A DNA stretch of 64,000 bases, taken from positions 924,418-988,417 of the forward strand of contig NZ_GG697169.2 of NCBI RefSeq assembly GCF_000161835.1, given 5' to 3'. Shown here piece by piece: positions 19,855-28,776 of the stretch. The first letter of the stretch is position 1, and each line of letters starts with the position of its first letter. The position numbers were made by a program, and so were the translations under genes. This DNA is from Thalassobium sp. R2A62 (GTDB lineage: Bacteria; Pseudomonadota; Alphaproteobacteria; Rhodobacterales; Rhodobacteraceae). Under the pieces are notes generated by a model, which did not search any database, was not told the DNA's origin, and was given only the letters and a program-made list of their open reading frames with translations.

Positions 19855-21261
19855 ATGTCTCAAGGCACCCAGATTGTCACCCGCTTTGCACCGTCCCCAA
19901 CCGGCGCGCTGCATATTGGCGGCGCACGCACGGCTTTGTTCAACTGGCTGTTCGCTCGCGGACGTGGCGGCAAATTCTTGCTGCGGATCGAAGACACAGA
20001 TCGCGCACGGTCTACACCCGAAGCGACCAAAGCTATCTTTGATGGATTGAACTGGTTGGGTCTCGACCATGATGGAGAAGCCACAAGCCAAGCCGCAGGA
20101 GCGGCACGCCATGCCGAGGTCGCCCTAACCATGTTGGCCAATGGTCATGCGTACAAATGCTTTTCCACGCCCCAAGAGATCGATGCGTTCCGCGAGGCAG
20201 CACGTGCGGCAGGAACATCAACACTATTCTTGTCCCCATGGCGTGACGTGCCAGAGGCCGATCACCCTGATGCACCCTATGTTATCCGTCTGCGTGCCCC
20301 GCGAGAGGGGACAACCGTCATTCGCGATCAGGTCCAAGGCGATGTCACGTGGAAGAACGAGCTGCTCGACGATATGATTTTGCTGCGCTCTGATGGGACG
20401 CCCGTTTATATGTTGGCTGTGGTTGTCGACGATTACGATATGGGCGTGACCCATGTCATTCGCGGTGACGACCATCTGGCCAATGCCGCGCGTCAAATGT
20501 TGATCTACCAAGCGATGGGCTGGGATCTGCCAATCTATGCGCATATCCCGTTGATCTTTGGTCCAGACGGCAAAAAGCTGTCAAAACGGCATGGCGCTAC
20601 AGGCGCTGCCGAGTATCGCGAAATGGGCTATCCGGCTGCAGGTATGCGCAACTATCTGGCCCGACTGGGCTGGAGCCACGGCGACGACGAATTCTTTTCG
20701 GATGCACAGGCTCAAGAGTGGTTTGACCTCGGTGGTGTGGGCAAATCTCCCGCCCGTTTCGACCCTAAAAAACTCGAAAATATCTGTGGTCAACATATCG
20801 CTGTCGCAGGCGATGCTGCACTGCTGCACGAAATCTCTGGATTCTTGGATGCAACCGATCAACCCGCACTAACGGATGATCAAGAAGATGGCATGTTACG
20901 AGGATTGTATTGCCTCAAAGATCGGGCAAAAACACTACCAGAACTCCTTGAAAAAGCGCATTTTATTTTGGACCAACGTCCGTTCACACCGGACGAAAAA
21001 GCCGCAAAGAATTTGGACTCGGTATCCAAAGGTATACTGAACGAATTGACGCCGCACTTGCAAACTGATAGCTGGGACCGTGACACGCTTGAGGCGATTT
21101 TGAACGCGGCTGCTGAACGCCACGGGACAAAGTTCGGCAAGCTTGCAGGGCCTCTTAGAGCCGCCCTTGCGGGACGCGCCGTGACCCCAAGTGTTTTCGA
21201 TATGATGCTCGTCATAGGACGAGACGAAACCATCGCGCGTCTTACCGACGCCAGCGCCTGA
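19855..21261 (+). CDS. gltX: Glutamate--tRNA ligase
   Basis: Class I aminoacyl-tRNA synthetase charging tRNA-Glu. The 468-residue protein has the HIGH-type motif in [19 protein letters not shown] and KLSKRHG (KMSKS type) near residue 245. ATG 19855 follows AAAAGG; an in-frame ATG 8 codons upstream has no support. Many Rhodobacteraceae carry two gltX copies, one acting on tRNA-Gln; only this copy is in the window. A gltA gene follows in the same direction. Confidence 0.96.
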   Translation: MSQGTQIVTRFAPSPTGALHIGGARTALFNWLFARGRGGKFLLRIEDTDRARSTPEATKAIFDGLNWLGLDHDGEATSQAAGAARHAEVALTMLANGHAYKCFSTPQEIDAFREAARAAGTSTLFLSPWRDVPEADHPDAPYVIRLRAPREGTTVIRDQVQGDVTWKNELLDDMILLRSDGTPVYMLAVVVDDYDMGVTHVIRGDDHLANAARQMLIYQAMGWDLPIYAHIPLIFGPDGKKLSKRHGATGAAEYREMGYPAAGMRNYLARLGWSHGDDEFFSDAQAQEWFDLGGVGKSPARFDPKKLENICGQHIAVAGDAALLHEISGFLDATDQPALTDDQEDGMLRGLYCLKDRAKTLPELLEKAHFILDQRPFTPDEKAAKNLDSVSKGILNELTPHLQTDSWDRDTLEAILNAAAERHGTKFGKLAGPLRAALAGRAVTPSVFDMMLVIGRDETIARLTDASA

Positions 21262-21330
21262 AAAACGCATCCGCGTTAACCATATTTTCAGGTTCAACAC
21301 GATAGCACGCCCCCATAGGGGGACGCGTGC
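21257..21330 (+). promoter_or_regulatory. Two inverted repeats in the gltX-gltA gap
   Basis: CCTGAAAA (21257-21264) pairs with TTTTCAGG (21285-21292), spanning the gltX stop. GCACGC-CCCC and GGGG-(GAC)-GCGTGC (21305-21330) form a second GC-rich hairpin in the presumed gltA 5' leader, ending 24 bases before the gltA start. The first could end gltX transcription; the second could be an operator or mRNA structure. The role is not known. Confidence 0.4.
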
Positions 21331-21353
21331 AATACGCAATGAAGGGACACACC

Positions 21354-22649
21354 ATGGCTGATGCTCAAAAAACAGCGACCTTGACGATCGACGGTCAAGA
21401 CTACGAATTGCCGATCTATTCGCCGACTGCCGGCCCTGATGTGATCGATATTCGCAAGCTTTACGGCCAAGCGGGTGTGTTCACTTATGATCCGGGCTTC
21501 ACTTCAACTGCCTCTACAGATTCCACCATCACCTTTATCGATGGCGGCAAGGGCGAGCTGCTGCACCGCGGTTACCCAATCGATCAACTGGCTGGCAAAT
21601 CTCACTATCTGGAAGTTTGCTATCTGCTGCTTAATGGTGAGTTGCCAACATCCGAACAGCTCGAAGATTTTGAGAGCCGTGTGACCAATCACACAATGCT
21701 GCACGAGCAGATGATGAATTTCTTCCGTGGCTTCCGCCGCGACGCGCACCCAATGGCCATCATGGTCGGCGTGGTCGGCGCGATGTCGGCATTCTATCAC
21801 GACTCTACAGATATCTCTGACCCTTGGCAGCGCGAAGTGGCGTCGATCCGTCTGATCGCCAAGATGCCAACGATTGCCGCGATGGCCTACAAGTACCACA
21901 TTGGCCAGCCGTTCGTGTATCCACGCAATGACCTCGACTATGCGTCAAACTTCTTGCGCATGTGCTTTAGCGTTCCAGCAGAAGAGTATCAGGTGAACCC
22001 GATCCTCGCCCGCGCGATGGACCGTATCTTTACATTGCACGCAGATCACGAACAGAACGCATCGACCTCGACCGTGCGCTTGGCATCGTCTTCGGGTGCG
22101 AACCCGTTTGCCTGTATCGCAGCAGGCATCGCATGCCTCTGGGGGCCAGCACACGGTGGTGCAAACCAAGCCTGCCTCGAGATGCTGCGCGAAATCGGCA
22201 CAGTTGACCGCATCCCCGAGTTCATTGCGCGTGCCAAAGACAAGGAAGACCCCTTCCGCCTCATGGGCTTTGGCCACCGCGTCTATAAGAACTTTGACCC
22301 TCGTGCGACCGTCATGAAAGAGAGTGCTGATGAAGTGCTCGAGCTTTTGGGCGTCGACAACAACCCTGTTTTGCAGGTCGCCAAAGAGCTGGAAAAAGCT
22401 GCTCTTGCCGATCCGTACTTTGCCGAGAAGAAACTGTTCCCGAACGTCGATTTCTATTCTGGCATCATTCTCGAAGCCATGGGTTTCCCGACATCGATGT
22501 TCACACCGATCTTTGCGATGTCGCGGACTGTCGGATGGATTTCCCAATGGAAAGAGCAACTTAGCGACCCACAGTTGAAGATTGGCCGCCCTCGCCAGCT
22601 GTACCAAGGGGAGACGGCACGCGAATACGTGGATATCGAAAATCGCTAA
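21354..22649 (+). CDS. gltA: Citrate synthase
   Basis: Condenses acetyl-CoA and oxaloacetate to open the TCA cycle. The 431-residue type II enzyme shows [29 protein letters not shown] with the catalytic His, [10 protein letters not shown], and [14 protein letters not shown]. Start MADAQKT at 21354 follows GAAGGGA. A strong terminator follows, so it is probably monocistronic from its own promoter after gltX. Confidence 0.97.
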   Translation: MADAQKTATLTIDGQDYELPIYSPTAGPDVIDIRKLYGQAGVFTYDPGFTSTASTDSTITFIDGGKGELLHRGYPIDQLAGKSHYLEVCYLLLNGELPTSEQLEDFESRVTNHTMLHEQMMNFFRGFRRDAHPMAIMVGVVGAMSAFYHDSTDISDPWQREVASIRLIAKMPTIAAMAYKYHIGQPFVYPRNDLDYASNFLRMCFSVPAEEYQVNPILARAMDRIFTLHADHEQNASTSTVRLASSSGANPFACIAAGIACLWGPAHGGANQACLEMLREIGTVDRIPEFIARAKDKEDPFRLMGFGHRVYKNFDPRATVMKESADEVLELLGVDNNPVLQVAKELEKAALADPYFAEKKLFPNVDFYSGIILEAMGFPTSMFTPIFAMSRTVGWISQWKEQLSDPQLKIGRPRQLYQGETAREYVDIENR

Positions 22650-22654
22650 TTCTT

Positions 22655-23147
22655 CGGACATCACGTCTTACACCAAGAAGAGCGCGCCCAGACGATTTGG
22701 GCGCGCTTTTTGCTATCTACTCTGACCCGTCCGCAATGCGGTATTGGTCGTCCCCCCCCTTCCCCCGACCTATCCGTGGCAAAGTCCACTTTGGACTGGC
22801 TGATCGCGCATAACCCGCTGACCTATTTTGTCTGGGAACACAGCGACGGTGTGATTGGCGCTGGCGGGCTCTACGAAGGGGACGAGATCGGTTTTATTCT
22901 GAGCCCTAAATATTGGCGACACGGGTTTAGAGCCGAAGCGCTGACCGCAACGATCTCATACCTCTTTGAGACCAGCGATCTGCCACAGCTCACTGCAGAT
23001 GCTGATCCGCGCAATGCAGCGTCTGTCGGGCTGTTGAAACATCTGGGATTTCTCGTGACTGGAACGGCCCAAAACACGTTCTTTGTGAACGATGAATGGA
23101 GCGATAGCGTATACCTCGCTCTTAAGCGGCCTGACGCCACCCTTTGA
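22655..23147 (+). pseudogene. GNAT-family acetyltransferase, frameshifted and lacking a start
   Basis: Two frames together give a RimJ/RimL-like GNAT N-acetyltransferase. The 5' part (from about 22655) reads RTSRLTPRRARPDDLGAL and then AIYSDPSAMRYWSSPPFP. The 3' part, one base out of frame, continues DLSVAKSTLDWLIAH through EIGFILSPKYWRHGFRAEAL (acetyl-CoA loop) and ADPRNAASVGLLKHLGF. The break falls in the C8/C5 runs at 22752-22766 and is explained by one extra C. No ATG, GTG or TTG exists in the first frame before it runs into gltA. The 3' frame alone could start at 22710 but lacks the N-terminal strands. Confidence 0.8.
22681..22711 (+). terminator. Intrinsic terminator of gltA
   Basis: AGCGCGCCCA (22681-22690), a 7-base loop, TGGGCGCGCT (22698-22707) and a run of five T ending at 22711. 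It is a perfect 10-bp GC-rich stem about 30 bases after the gltA stop. It lies inside the decayed 5' end of the GNAT gene. Confidence 0.9.
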
Positions 23148-23331
23148 ACCGCGCAAAAACGGGTGCTAATTTGCGGGTTCGGTCCGCAGTTCACCGAGGC
23201 GTCGCCAATCCCAGATAGGGATCGCTAAACCTGTTTTCAAAACCTCTCGCTGTTGAACCCTCACCAGCCCGACGACAAGGGCGACCATCCCCCCACGGAC
23301 GTGGGCCGGCACATCGTGAAGGAACAAACAG

Positions 23332-23835
23332 ATGGCACGCGACCATATCGCACTTACAATTCCCGACCTCTCTTCATTCGCTAAATCACTGCGCACCGAG
23401 TTGCAGAAAAAGGATGACCTTCCTGGTCATGCGGCGTTTCTAGGTTTGATCGCCAAAGCAGCTGGATACCAAAACCACCAGCATTTGCGCGCGTCCCAAG
23501 AAACCGCCCCTAATCCGCAACTTGCCAAGGCACAGATGGTGTTTGACGCATCCGGCACAATGTTTCGTTGGCCAAAACAGACATCGGTACAGGAATTGTG
23601 CCTTTGGACGTCTTGGGCACGGACACCGGACGCAACCGATCTGAGCGAGGCCCAAATCAATGACGTTTTGGTATCAGGTCACAGCTTTGGGGATCATCCG
23701 CTGCTGCGTCGCGCGATGATTGGTCACGGGATGCTCAGCCGGACGATGGATGGGCGGATTTTCCGCAAAGAGGCGGTCGAAATGCCTGCGCCTGCTGCCA
23801 AGCTCTATTCAGAGCTTGCCCCTCTTTGGCGCTAG
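23332..23835 (+). CDS. DUF2087 domain protein
   Basis: 167-residue soluble protein of unknown function. The C-terminal part (about residues 100-167), with the RTMDGRIFRKEA stretch, resembles DUF2087, a small winged-helix-like domain. The N-terminal part (PDLSSFAKSLRTELQKK...LGLIAKAAGYQNHQHL) resembles a short helical module seen in glyoxalase-related fusion proteins. GAAGGAA lies upstream of the ATG. Convergent with the next gene; the stop codons overlap in GCTAGC. A regulatory role is possible but not shown. Confidence 0.75.
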   Translation: MARDHIALTIPDLSSFAKSLRTELQKKDDLPGHAAFLGLIAKAAGYQNHQHLRASQETAPNPQLAKAQMVFDASGTMFRWPKQTSVQELCLWTSWARTPDATDLSEAQINDVLVSGHSFGDHPLLRRAMIGHGMLSRTMDGRIFRKEAVEMPAPAAKLYSELAPLWR

Positions 23836-24608
23836 CGCCCTTCGTAATTGGCGGGACGCTTTTCAAGAAAGGACATCACGCCTTCTTTGAAATCACGCGT
23901 CTCGCCACACTTGCCTTGCAGCTGCGCCTCAAGAGACAGCTGGCTGTCTAGGTCATTCTCATAGGACTTTCGGATCGCCGTTTTGATATAGCGCAGCGTT
24001 TCCGTCGGACCGGTTGCAAGATGCAGCGCACGCTTGCGCCAATGCGCATCAAAGCTCTTGTCTGGAACGGCCTCCCAAATCATGCCCATGTCACTGGCTT
24101 CTTTGGCGGTGATGCGCTCTGCGAACAGAGCGGCACCCATTGCCTTGGCGAAACCAACCTGACGGGGCAGCCAATACGTACCACCCGCATCCGGAATCAG
24201 GCCAATGCGTGCGAATGCCTGTACAAAAAACGCATCCTCAGACGCGATGACAACGTCCGCCGCCAGAGCAAGGTTCGCCCCTGCCCCCGCAGCGGCACCG
24301 TTCACCGCTGAAATCGTCGGGATCTTGCTGTTAAAAATCGTTTTGAGCATGGGTTCGTATTCATCGCGCAATGTGCGCTCTAGATCGAGGTTCGCAGCAG
24401 AGCCGCCATCGCCTAGGTCCTGTCCCGAGCAAAACGCCTGCCCAGCACCCGTCATCACCAACACTCGTGCCTCGCGACCCGCCGCCTTGATCGCGTGAAT
24501 GATCTCGGCCCGCATTTGGGTGTTGAGCGCATTCATCACATCGGGACGGTTCAACGTCAAAACGGCGATATCGTCGTTGATGTCGAGAGTGATCGCTTGA
24601 TAGTCCAT
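23832..24608 (-). CDS. paaG: Enoyl-CoA hydratase/isomerase, PaaG-like
   Basis: Crotonase-fold enzyme of 258 residues. Oxyanion-hole segments are FCSGQDLGDGG and NGAAAGAGANLALAADVV; the catalytic region is FARIGLIPDAGGTYWLPRQVG. The overall pattern (DxGGTYWLPR and the C-terminal YEGR) is that of PaaG, the 1,2-epoxyphenylacetyl-CoA isomerase of phenylacetate breakdown, which in this family also handles fatty enoyl-CoAs. No other paa genes are here, so the exact substrate is uncertain. ATG 24608 has GGAGA upstream. It lies after ccmH on the same strand with a 70-base gap. Confidence 0.82.
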   Translation of the reverse strand: MDYQAITLDINDDIAVLTLNRPDVMNALNTQMRAEIIHAIKAAGREARVLVMTGAGQAFCSGQDLGDGGSAANLDLERTLRDEYEPMLKTIFNSKIPTISAVNGAAAGAGANLALAADVVIASEDAFFVQAFARIGLIPDAGGTYWLPRQVGFAKAMGAALFAERITAKEASDMGMIWEAVPDKSFDAHWRKRALHLATGPTETLRYIKTAIRKSYENDLDSQLSLEAQLQGKCGETRDFKEGVMSFLEKRPANYEGR

Positions 24609-24678
24609 GACAGGTCTCCGGCTGCTGTATTGCCCACAACATAGTAAACTCATCAGTTCAGAAAAGGGAAACCGTGCG

Positions 24679-25119
24679 TTACTTGCCGATTAATTCGTCG
24701 ATCCGGCGTTGTTCATCGTCGCTAAGCGGATCAGGGGCACGAGATTGGCGACCAATACTGCGCCAGCCGACCAAAAGGGCCAGCAACAGCAAAACCGGTG
24801 CAGTCGCCCACAAGATCAAAGTAGACCCAGTAGTGCGCGGTTTAAGCAATACAAACTCGCCGTACCGCTGGGTGACGTAGTCAACCACCTCGCCATTGCT
24901 ATCACCCTCTAGCAATCGTTCACGCACCAACAGCCGCAGATCCCGCGACAAGGTCGCATTGCTTTCATCGATGCTCTCGTTTTGGCAAACGGGACACCGC
25001 AGCCCCGCAGAAATGTCGCGCGCACGTTGCTCGAGCACTGGATCATTCATCATTTCGTTGGGCTCGACAGCCCAAACCGGTGACGCAAGCAGCATCAGAC
25101 ATAAAATCAAACGGATCAT
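24679..25119 (-). CDS. ccmH: Cytochrome c-type biogenesis protein CcmH
   Basis: Thiol-reducing component of system I cytochrome c maturation; it keeps apocytochrome CXXCH thiols reduced for heme attachment. The 146-residue protein has a signal peptide (IRLILCLMLLASPVWA), the LRCPVCQN motif near residue 40 with both redox cysteines, a membrane segment about 100-120 (LILWATAPVLLLLALLVGW), and a short cytoplasmic tail. The start overlaps ccmF by 4 bases. No fused CcmI domain. Confidence 0.95.
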   Translation of the reverse strand: MIRLILCLMLLASPVWAVEPNEMMNDPVLEQRARDISAGLRCPVCQNESIDESNATLSRDLRLLVRERLLEGDSNGEVVDYVTQRYGEFVLLKPRTTGSTLILWATAPVLLLLALLVGWRSIGRQSRAPDPLSDDEQRRIDELIGK

Positions 25120-27080
25120 TCTGCCGGAACTCCATTTGCACGGGAGGCACCCGCCGCGACGCGGTGCCGCCGATCACTTAGGCTAAGCGCACCGCCCAAA
25201 GCCATGACAATGCAGCCGCCCCAAATCCAATTCGCAAAGGGTTTGATATAGACCCGAACAGCCCAGCCACCCGCCACCTGACGATCGCCGATCACCACAT
25301 AGAGATCACGCCATATTCCGTTTTGAATTGCGGCCTCTGTCGTGGGCATTCCAGCAATCGGATAGAGACGTTTTTCGGGGGTCAAAACAGCCACATCACG
25401 TCCACGGCGCGTAATATTCAACGTCGCCATAGTGGAAATATAGTTTGGTCCCTGCAGGCCCTCTTCGACATCAGCCAAGGTCACTTGATAGCGGCCAACA
25501 TCATAGCTCTCACCCACTTGGACGACGCGGATATCTTCGCTCTCCCATGCGAGCAAAGCTGCAATGCCGAACATCGTGACGCCCAGTCCCGCATGTGAAA
25601 CAGTCTTACCCCAGTCCGCTCGCGGTAGCCGCATCAGACGGCGCAGGCGCGCCTCTCCGCGACCTGTACGTTTCCACAGATCAACCAACGCCCCTGCGAC
25701 GACCCAAACCCCAAGCGCGACGCCCATCGGCCCTAGCGAGCTGCGGCCTGTCTGAACGGCATAGGTCAGCACGGCGCAGGCCACCGCAAACAGTAGAACA
25801 CCTGCCATGGGTCGTGCCTGCTTGGCCAGTTTTGCCCGTTTCCACGTCAGGATCGAGCCGATTGGTAGGATCAAAGCCAGTCCGATCATGAATGGCGTAA
25901 AGAATATGTTGAAGAATGGCGGCCCCACTGACAGCGTCCGCCCAAACACGAGCTCGGCCACGAGCGGCCAGAGGGTTCCTACGAACACAACAATCGCACT
26001 GACTGCCAACAAGATATTGTTGAGAACCAGCGCGCTTTCGCGGCTGATCGTACCAAAAACGCCCTGCGCTTCCATCTCGTGGGCACGCATTGCGAACAGC
26101 ACCAGAGCCCCGCCCATGAACGCCGCAAGGATGATCAGAACAAACGTCCCCGTAAACGGGTCGCTGGCAAAGGCATGGACCGATGTCAGCAGACCAGACC
26201 GCACAATGAACGTGCCAATCAACGAAAAGCCGAACGCGATGATGGCCAAAAGGATCGTCCAGCTTTTGAGCGCCTCGCGCTTTTCAACCACAATGGCCGA
26301 ATGCAGCAAGGCCGCCGCGATAAGCCACGGCATCAGGCTCGCATTTTCGACCGGATCCCAGAACCAAAAACCACCCCAGCCCAATTCGTAGTAAGCCCAC
26401 CAAGAGCCCAACGCGATACCAATGGTAAGAAACACCCACGCCGCCAAGGTCCATGGCCGCACCCAACGCCCCCAAGCCGCGTCAACACGCCCTTCGATCA
26501 GGGCGGCCACAGCAAAGGAAAACGTCATCGAGAGCCCGACGTACCCGAGATAGAGAAAAGGGGGGTGAAACGCCAAACCCGGATCTTGGAGTAACGGGTT
26601 CAAATCCTGCCCAGAAAACGGTGGGACCGCGAGACGCAAGAACGGGTTGGATGTCGCAAGAATAAACGCGAAAAATGAAACTGAAACAGCGGCTTGGACG
26701 GATAGAACCCGCGCCCGCAGGCGCATTGGCAGGCCATTTCCAAACCATGCGACGGCGGCACCATACAGCGTCAAAATCAGCAACCACAGCAGCATTGATC
26801 CCTCGTGATTGCCCCAAACCCCACTGATTTTATACAGTATTGGTTTGTCGATATGGCTATTGAGCCACACCAGTCTTAGCGAGAAATCAGAAACCACAAA
26901 CGCATAGGTCAGCGCCGCAAAAGAGAACGCCGTGAGCAAAAATTGCGCCGTCGCCGCCGCTTCGCCCGCAGCCATCCAGCCGCGCCAGCCCTTTTGTGCA
27001 CCGATCATCGGGACGACTGACTGGAAGATCGCCAGCCCCATCGCCAATATCAACGCAAAATGTCCAAGTTCAGTAATCAT
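25116..27080 (-). CDS. ccmF: Heme lyase subunit CcmF
   Basis: Large membrane protein that ligates heme delivered by CcmE to apocytochrome c in the periplasm. The 654-residue protein has about 15 membrane segments. The tryptophan-rich WWD heme-handling loop is clear (ELGWGGFWFWDPVENASLMP). Histidines flanking it are present. It is coupled to ccmH by a 4-base overlap. Upstream in transcription order come the lysis pair and then ccmE, an unusual break in a ccmE-ccmF-ccmH series. Confidence 0.96.
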   Translation of the reverse strand: MITELGHFALILAMGLAIFQSVVPMIGAQKGWRGWMAAGEAAATAQFLLTAFSFAALTYAFVVSDFSLRLVWLNSHIDKPILYKISGVWGNHEGSMLLWLLILTLYGAAVAWFGNGLPMRLRARVLSVQAAVSVSFFAFILATSNPFLRLAVPPFSGQDLNPLLQDPGLAFHPPFLYLGYVGLSMTFSFAVAALIEGRVDAAWGRWVRPWTLAAWVFLTIGIALGSWWAYYELGWGGFWFWDPVENASLMPWLIAAALLHSAIVVEKREALKSWTILLAIIAFGFSLIGTFIVRSGLLTSVHAFASDPFTGTFVLIILAAFMGGALVLFAMRAHEMEAQGVFGTISRESALVLNNILLAVSAIVVFVGTLWPLVAELVFGRTLSVGPPFFNIFFTPFMIGLALILPIGSILTWKRAKLAKQARPMAGVLLFAVACAVLTYAVQTGRSSLGPMGVALGVWVVAGALVDLWKRTGRGEARLRRLMRLPRADWGKTVSHAGLGVTMFGIAALLAWESEDIRVVQVGESYDVGRYQVTLADVEEGLQGPNYISTMATLNITRRGRDVAVLTPEKRLYPIAGMPTTEAAIQNGIWRDLYVVIGDRQVAGGWAVRVYIKPFANWIWGGCIVMALGGALSLSDRRHRVAAGASRANGVPAE

Positions 27081-27142
27081 ACCAGCTGTATAGGTTGTCT
27101 CGCTGATGGGGCCAACCCTGCCCTCGCTGGCGCGGCTTCACG

Positions 27143-27670
27143 TCACAGCTTTGTTTTTGACCATTCCGCAAGCGCGGCGTTTTGTGTGGGTGGCGCGCCT
27201 TCGTCATCGAGCGACTGCAAGGCCCGTGTGTTCGAAACGACCTGCGGCACACGTGCCATGGTCTGGGCGATTGATGCCTGGAATTCTTGTGCTTTGACCT
27301 GATGGCGCGCTCCAAAATAGAACGACACAATCGCCCCCATCAGCCACCACAACGGATCTGGGACCAACGCGATCCCCTGCATCCGACTGGCAAACCAAAC
27401 GGGATCAATCATCGCCACAACAAACAACCCCAGCGTCCCAAAGGCCAACCTCGGTCGCGGGAGACGGTTCATCCCGTCCATCGCGCGGTCGAACCAAGAT
27501 TTACGAGAATGGGCAAATTCTGCTGCGTACTGAGCCAACGCTTGCGACGTTAGATGAACCTCGCGTTGACCTGCCGCCTCTGCATTTTCACGAAAGACAT
27601 GCGCCGTTTCTGCAATCACGTTGCGCCCACCCCCAAATATGAACGACAGAAGCTGCTCCATCAAACCCAT
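27143..27670 (-). CDS. GTA-type holin (3-TM holin family)
   Basis: 175-residue membrane protein resembling the three-transmembrane GTA holin family. Visible parts: a hydrophobic N-terminus (MEQLLSFIFGG), a helical segment, then membrane segments near 76-94 (AFGTLGLFVVAMIDPVWF) and 99-121 (ending PLWWLMGAIVSFYFGARHQ), and a polar tail. It overlaps the endolysin gene by 10 bases, the classic holin-endolysin arrangement. In R. capsulatus the equivalent pair (rcc00555/rcc00556) releases GTA particles by cell lysis. Assignment rests on family resemblance plus the partner; no structural GTA genes are in this window. Confidence 0.75.
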   Translation of the reverse strand: MGLMEQLLSFIFGGGRNVIAETAHVFRENAEAAGQREVHLTSQALAQYAAEFAHSRKSWFDRAMDGMNRLPRPRLAFGTLGLFVVAMIDPVWFASRMQGIALVPDPLWWLMGAIVSFYFGARHQVKAQEFQASIAQTMARVPQVVSNTRALQSLDDEGAPPTQNAALAEWSKTKL

Positions 27671-28272
27671 GACGCCACCCGCGCGCTGTGTTCAGCGTCC
27701 GTCAGATGATAGCGCGGCGTGATGAACGCCTCAGCGCGGGTAATCCACCCACCCTTGCCCCCGTCCCGTCGCCGTGCGTATTTGCGGCTCGCGACGCGGC
27801 GATCCCCTAGCGCATAGTAATAGTTCCGCCGCGCGATACCGTAGGCATCTGTCAAATGTTCAGGCGCCGCATCTGCTGCTTGGTGGGCGGCGGCAATTGT
27901 CCGTGGACCAATCATACCATCGACATCCAACTCAATCCGCATGTTTCGGATCAACCGTTGAAGAATGCGAAACGCATGACCGCCAGCATTGACATACATG
28001 TCAAAAACACTTGCCTGTAGCACCTCAGGCAAGGCGGAAATGCCCGGCCTGACACAGTAGTGCTCAACGAAAATCTCGACCGCATAATCGATTGTAATTT
28101 GGCGAACATCAGATGCATCGACGTCCCCGTCGCCATCCAAATCCAGCCCCAGTGGCCGCATCGTATGGATTGTCACACCGTATTTTGTGGCCCCACCGGG
28201 ATCGTCCGGATCATTGACGTATCCGCCTTCTCTGGCGACGATCTCTTGGGCAATCACATGAACGTTCTGCAT
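27661..28272 (-). CDS. GH108 endolysin (N-acetylmuramidase) with EF-hand-like loop
   Basis: Peptidoglycan-cutting lysozyme of glycoside hydrolase family 108, 203 residues, no signal peptide. The catalytic Glu is in the N-terminal AREGGYVNDPDDPGGATKYG motif. The peptidoglycan-binding half carries ELDVDGMIGPRTIAA. Between them lies a perfect 12-residue calcium loop pattern DLDGDGDVDASD. The lack of an export signal means it needs the overlapping holin to reach the wall. GGGGGAAG precedes the ATG. Orthologues in Rhodobacterales serve gene-transfer-agent release; a plain prophage origin is less likely because no other phage gene is nearby. Confidence 0.85.
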   Translation of the reverse strand: MQNVHVIAQEIVAREGGYVNDPDDPGGATKYGVTIHTMRPLGLDLDGDGDVDASDVRQITIDYAVEIFVEHYCVRPGISALPEVLQASVFDMYVNAGGHAFRILQRLIRNMRIELDVDGMIGPRTIAAAHQAADAAPEHLTDAYGIARRNYYYALGDRRVASRKYARRRDGGKGGWITRAEAFITPRYHLTDAEHSARVASWV

Positions 28273-28281
28273 AAGACTTCC

Positions 28282-28321
28282 CCCATAAATCTATGGGATC
28301 AAGCTCATTAAAATTGGTTAA
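28282..28321 (-). promoter_or_regulatory. Inverted repeat and TTAA pair upstream of the endolysin
   Basis: CCCATA-aatc-TATGGG (28282-28297) is a perfect 6+6 palindrome immediately before the endolysin Shine-Dalgarno. TTAA at 28308-28311 and 28318-28321, 6 bases apart, overlaps the ccmE stop. CtrA sites are TTAA-N7-TTAA, so this is one base short. The 45-base ccmE-endolysin gap is therefore unexpectedly rich in symmetric sequence and may hold a dedicated regulatory site. Confidence 0.4.
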
Positions 28322-28776
28322 TTTGTGGCGGCGTCAGCGCCCGATGCTTTGTAGACGCCCTGTTCTTTGAGCGCCTCAATCACCTCTTTGGGCATGTAGG
28401 TTTCATCATGTTTCGCAAGAATTTCCACGGCTTCAAAGGTTCCATTAATGTAGCGCCCCTGACCTACCATACCTTGACCTTCTTCAAACAGATCAGGCAA
28501 AATACCGTCAAACGTTACGGGTACGGACGCGCCACCATCTGTCACGACAAAGCTGACTTGCGTCCCTTGCCCCCGTACGACCGAACCATCTTCTACCAAA
28601 CCGCCCATGCGAAACAGCTCGGCCGGACCGGGCGGGGCGGCTGCGACTTCACTAGGTGAGCGAAAGAACTGAAACGCGTCGTCGGGCAGAAAATACAATA
28701 GCATCAACACCCCTGCCAAACAGGCGCCCAATAGCGAAAGAATCTGTATCCGGCGTTGCTTTTTCAGGCCGCGCAT
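28318..28776 (-). CDS. ccmE: Cytochrome c maturation heme chaperone CcmE
   Basis: Periplasmic heme chaperone that binds heme covalently and passes it to CcmF. The 152-residue protein has an N-terminal anchor (IQILSLLGACLAGVLMLLYF), an OB-fold domain with FRMGGLVEDGSV, and the heme-binding His in LAKHDETYMPKEV. The ATG shares one base with the argC stop (TAATG), so argC-ccmE are translationally coupled. Confidence 0.96.
   Translation of the reverse strand: MRGLKKQRRIQILSLLGACLAGVLMLLYFLPDDAFQFFRSPSEVAAAPPGPAELFRMGGLVEDGSVVRGQGTQVSFVVTDGGASVPVTFDGILPDLFEEGQGMVGQGRYINGTFEAVEILAKHDETYMPKEVIEALKEQGVYKASGADAATN

Noticed and set aside
23148-23331. Gap between the GNAT remnant and the DUF2087 gene
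   Set aside because: No start, frame or stem-loop of note beyond the DUF2087 ribosome-binding site.
27143-28272. Lysis pair as the remnant of a prophage
   Set aside because: No capsid, portal, terminase, integrase or attachment repeats nearby; the pair fits the known dispersed GTA lysis genes better.
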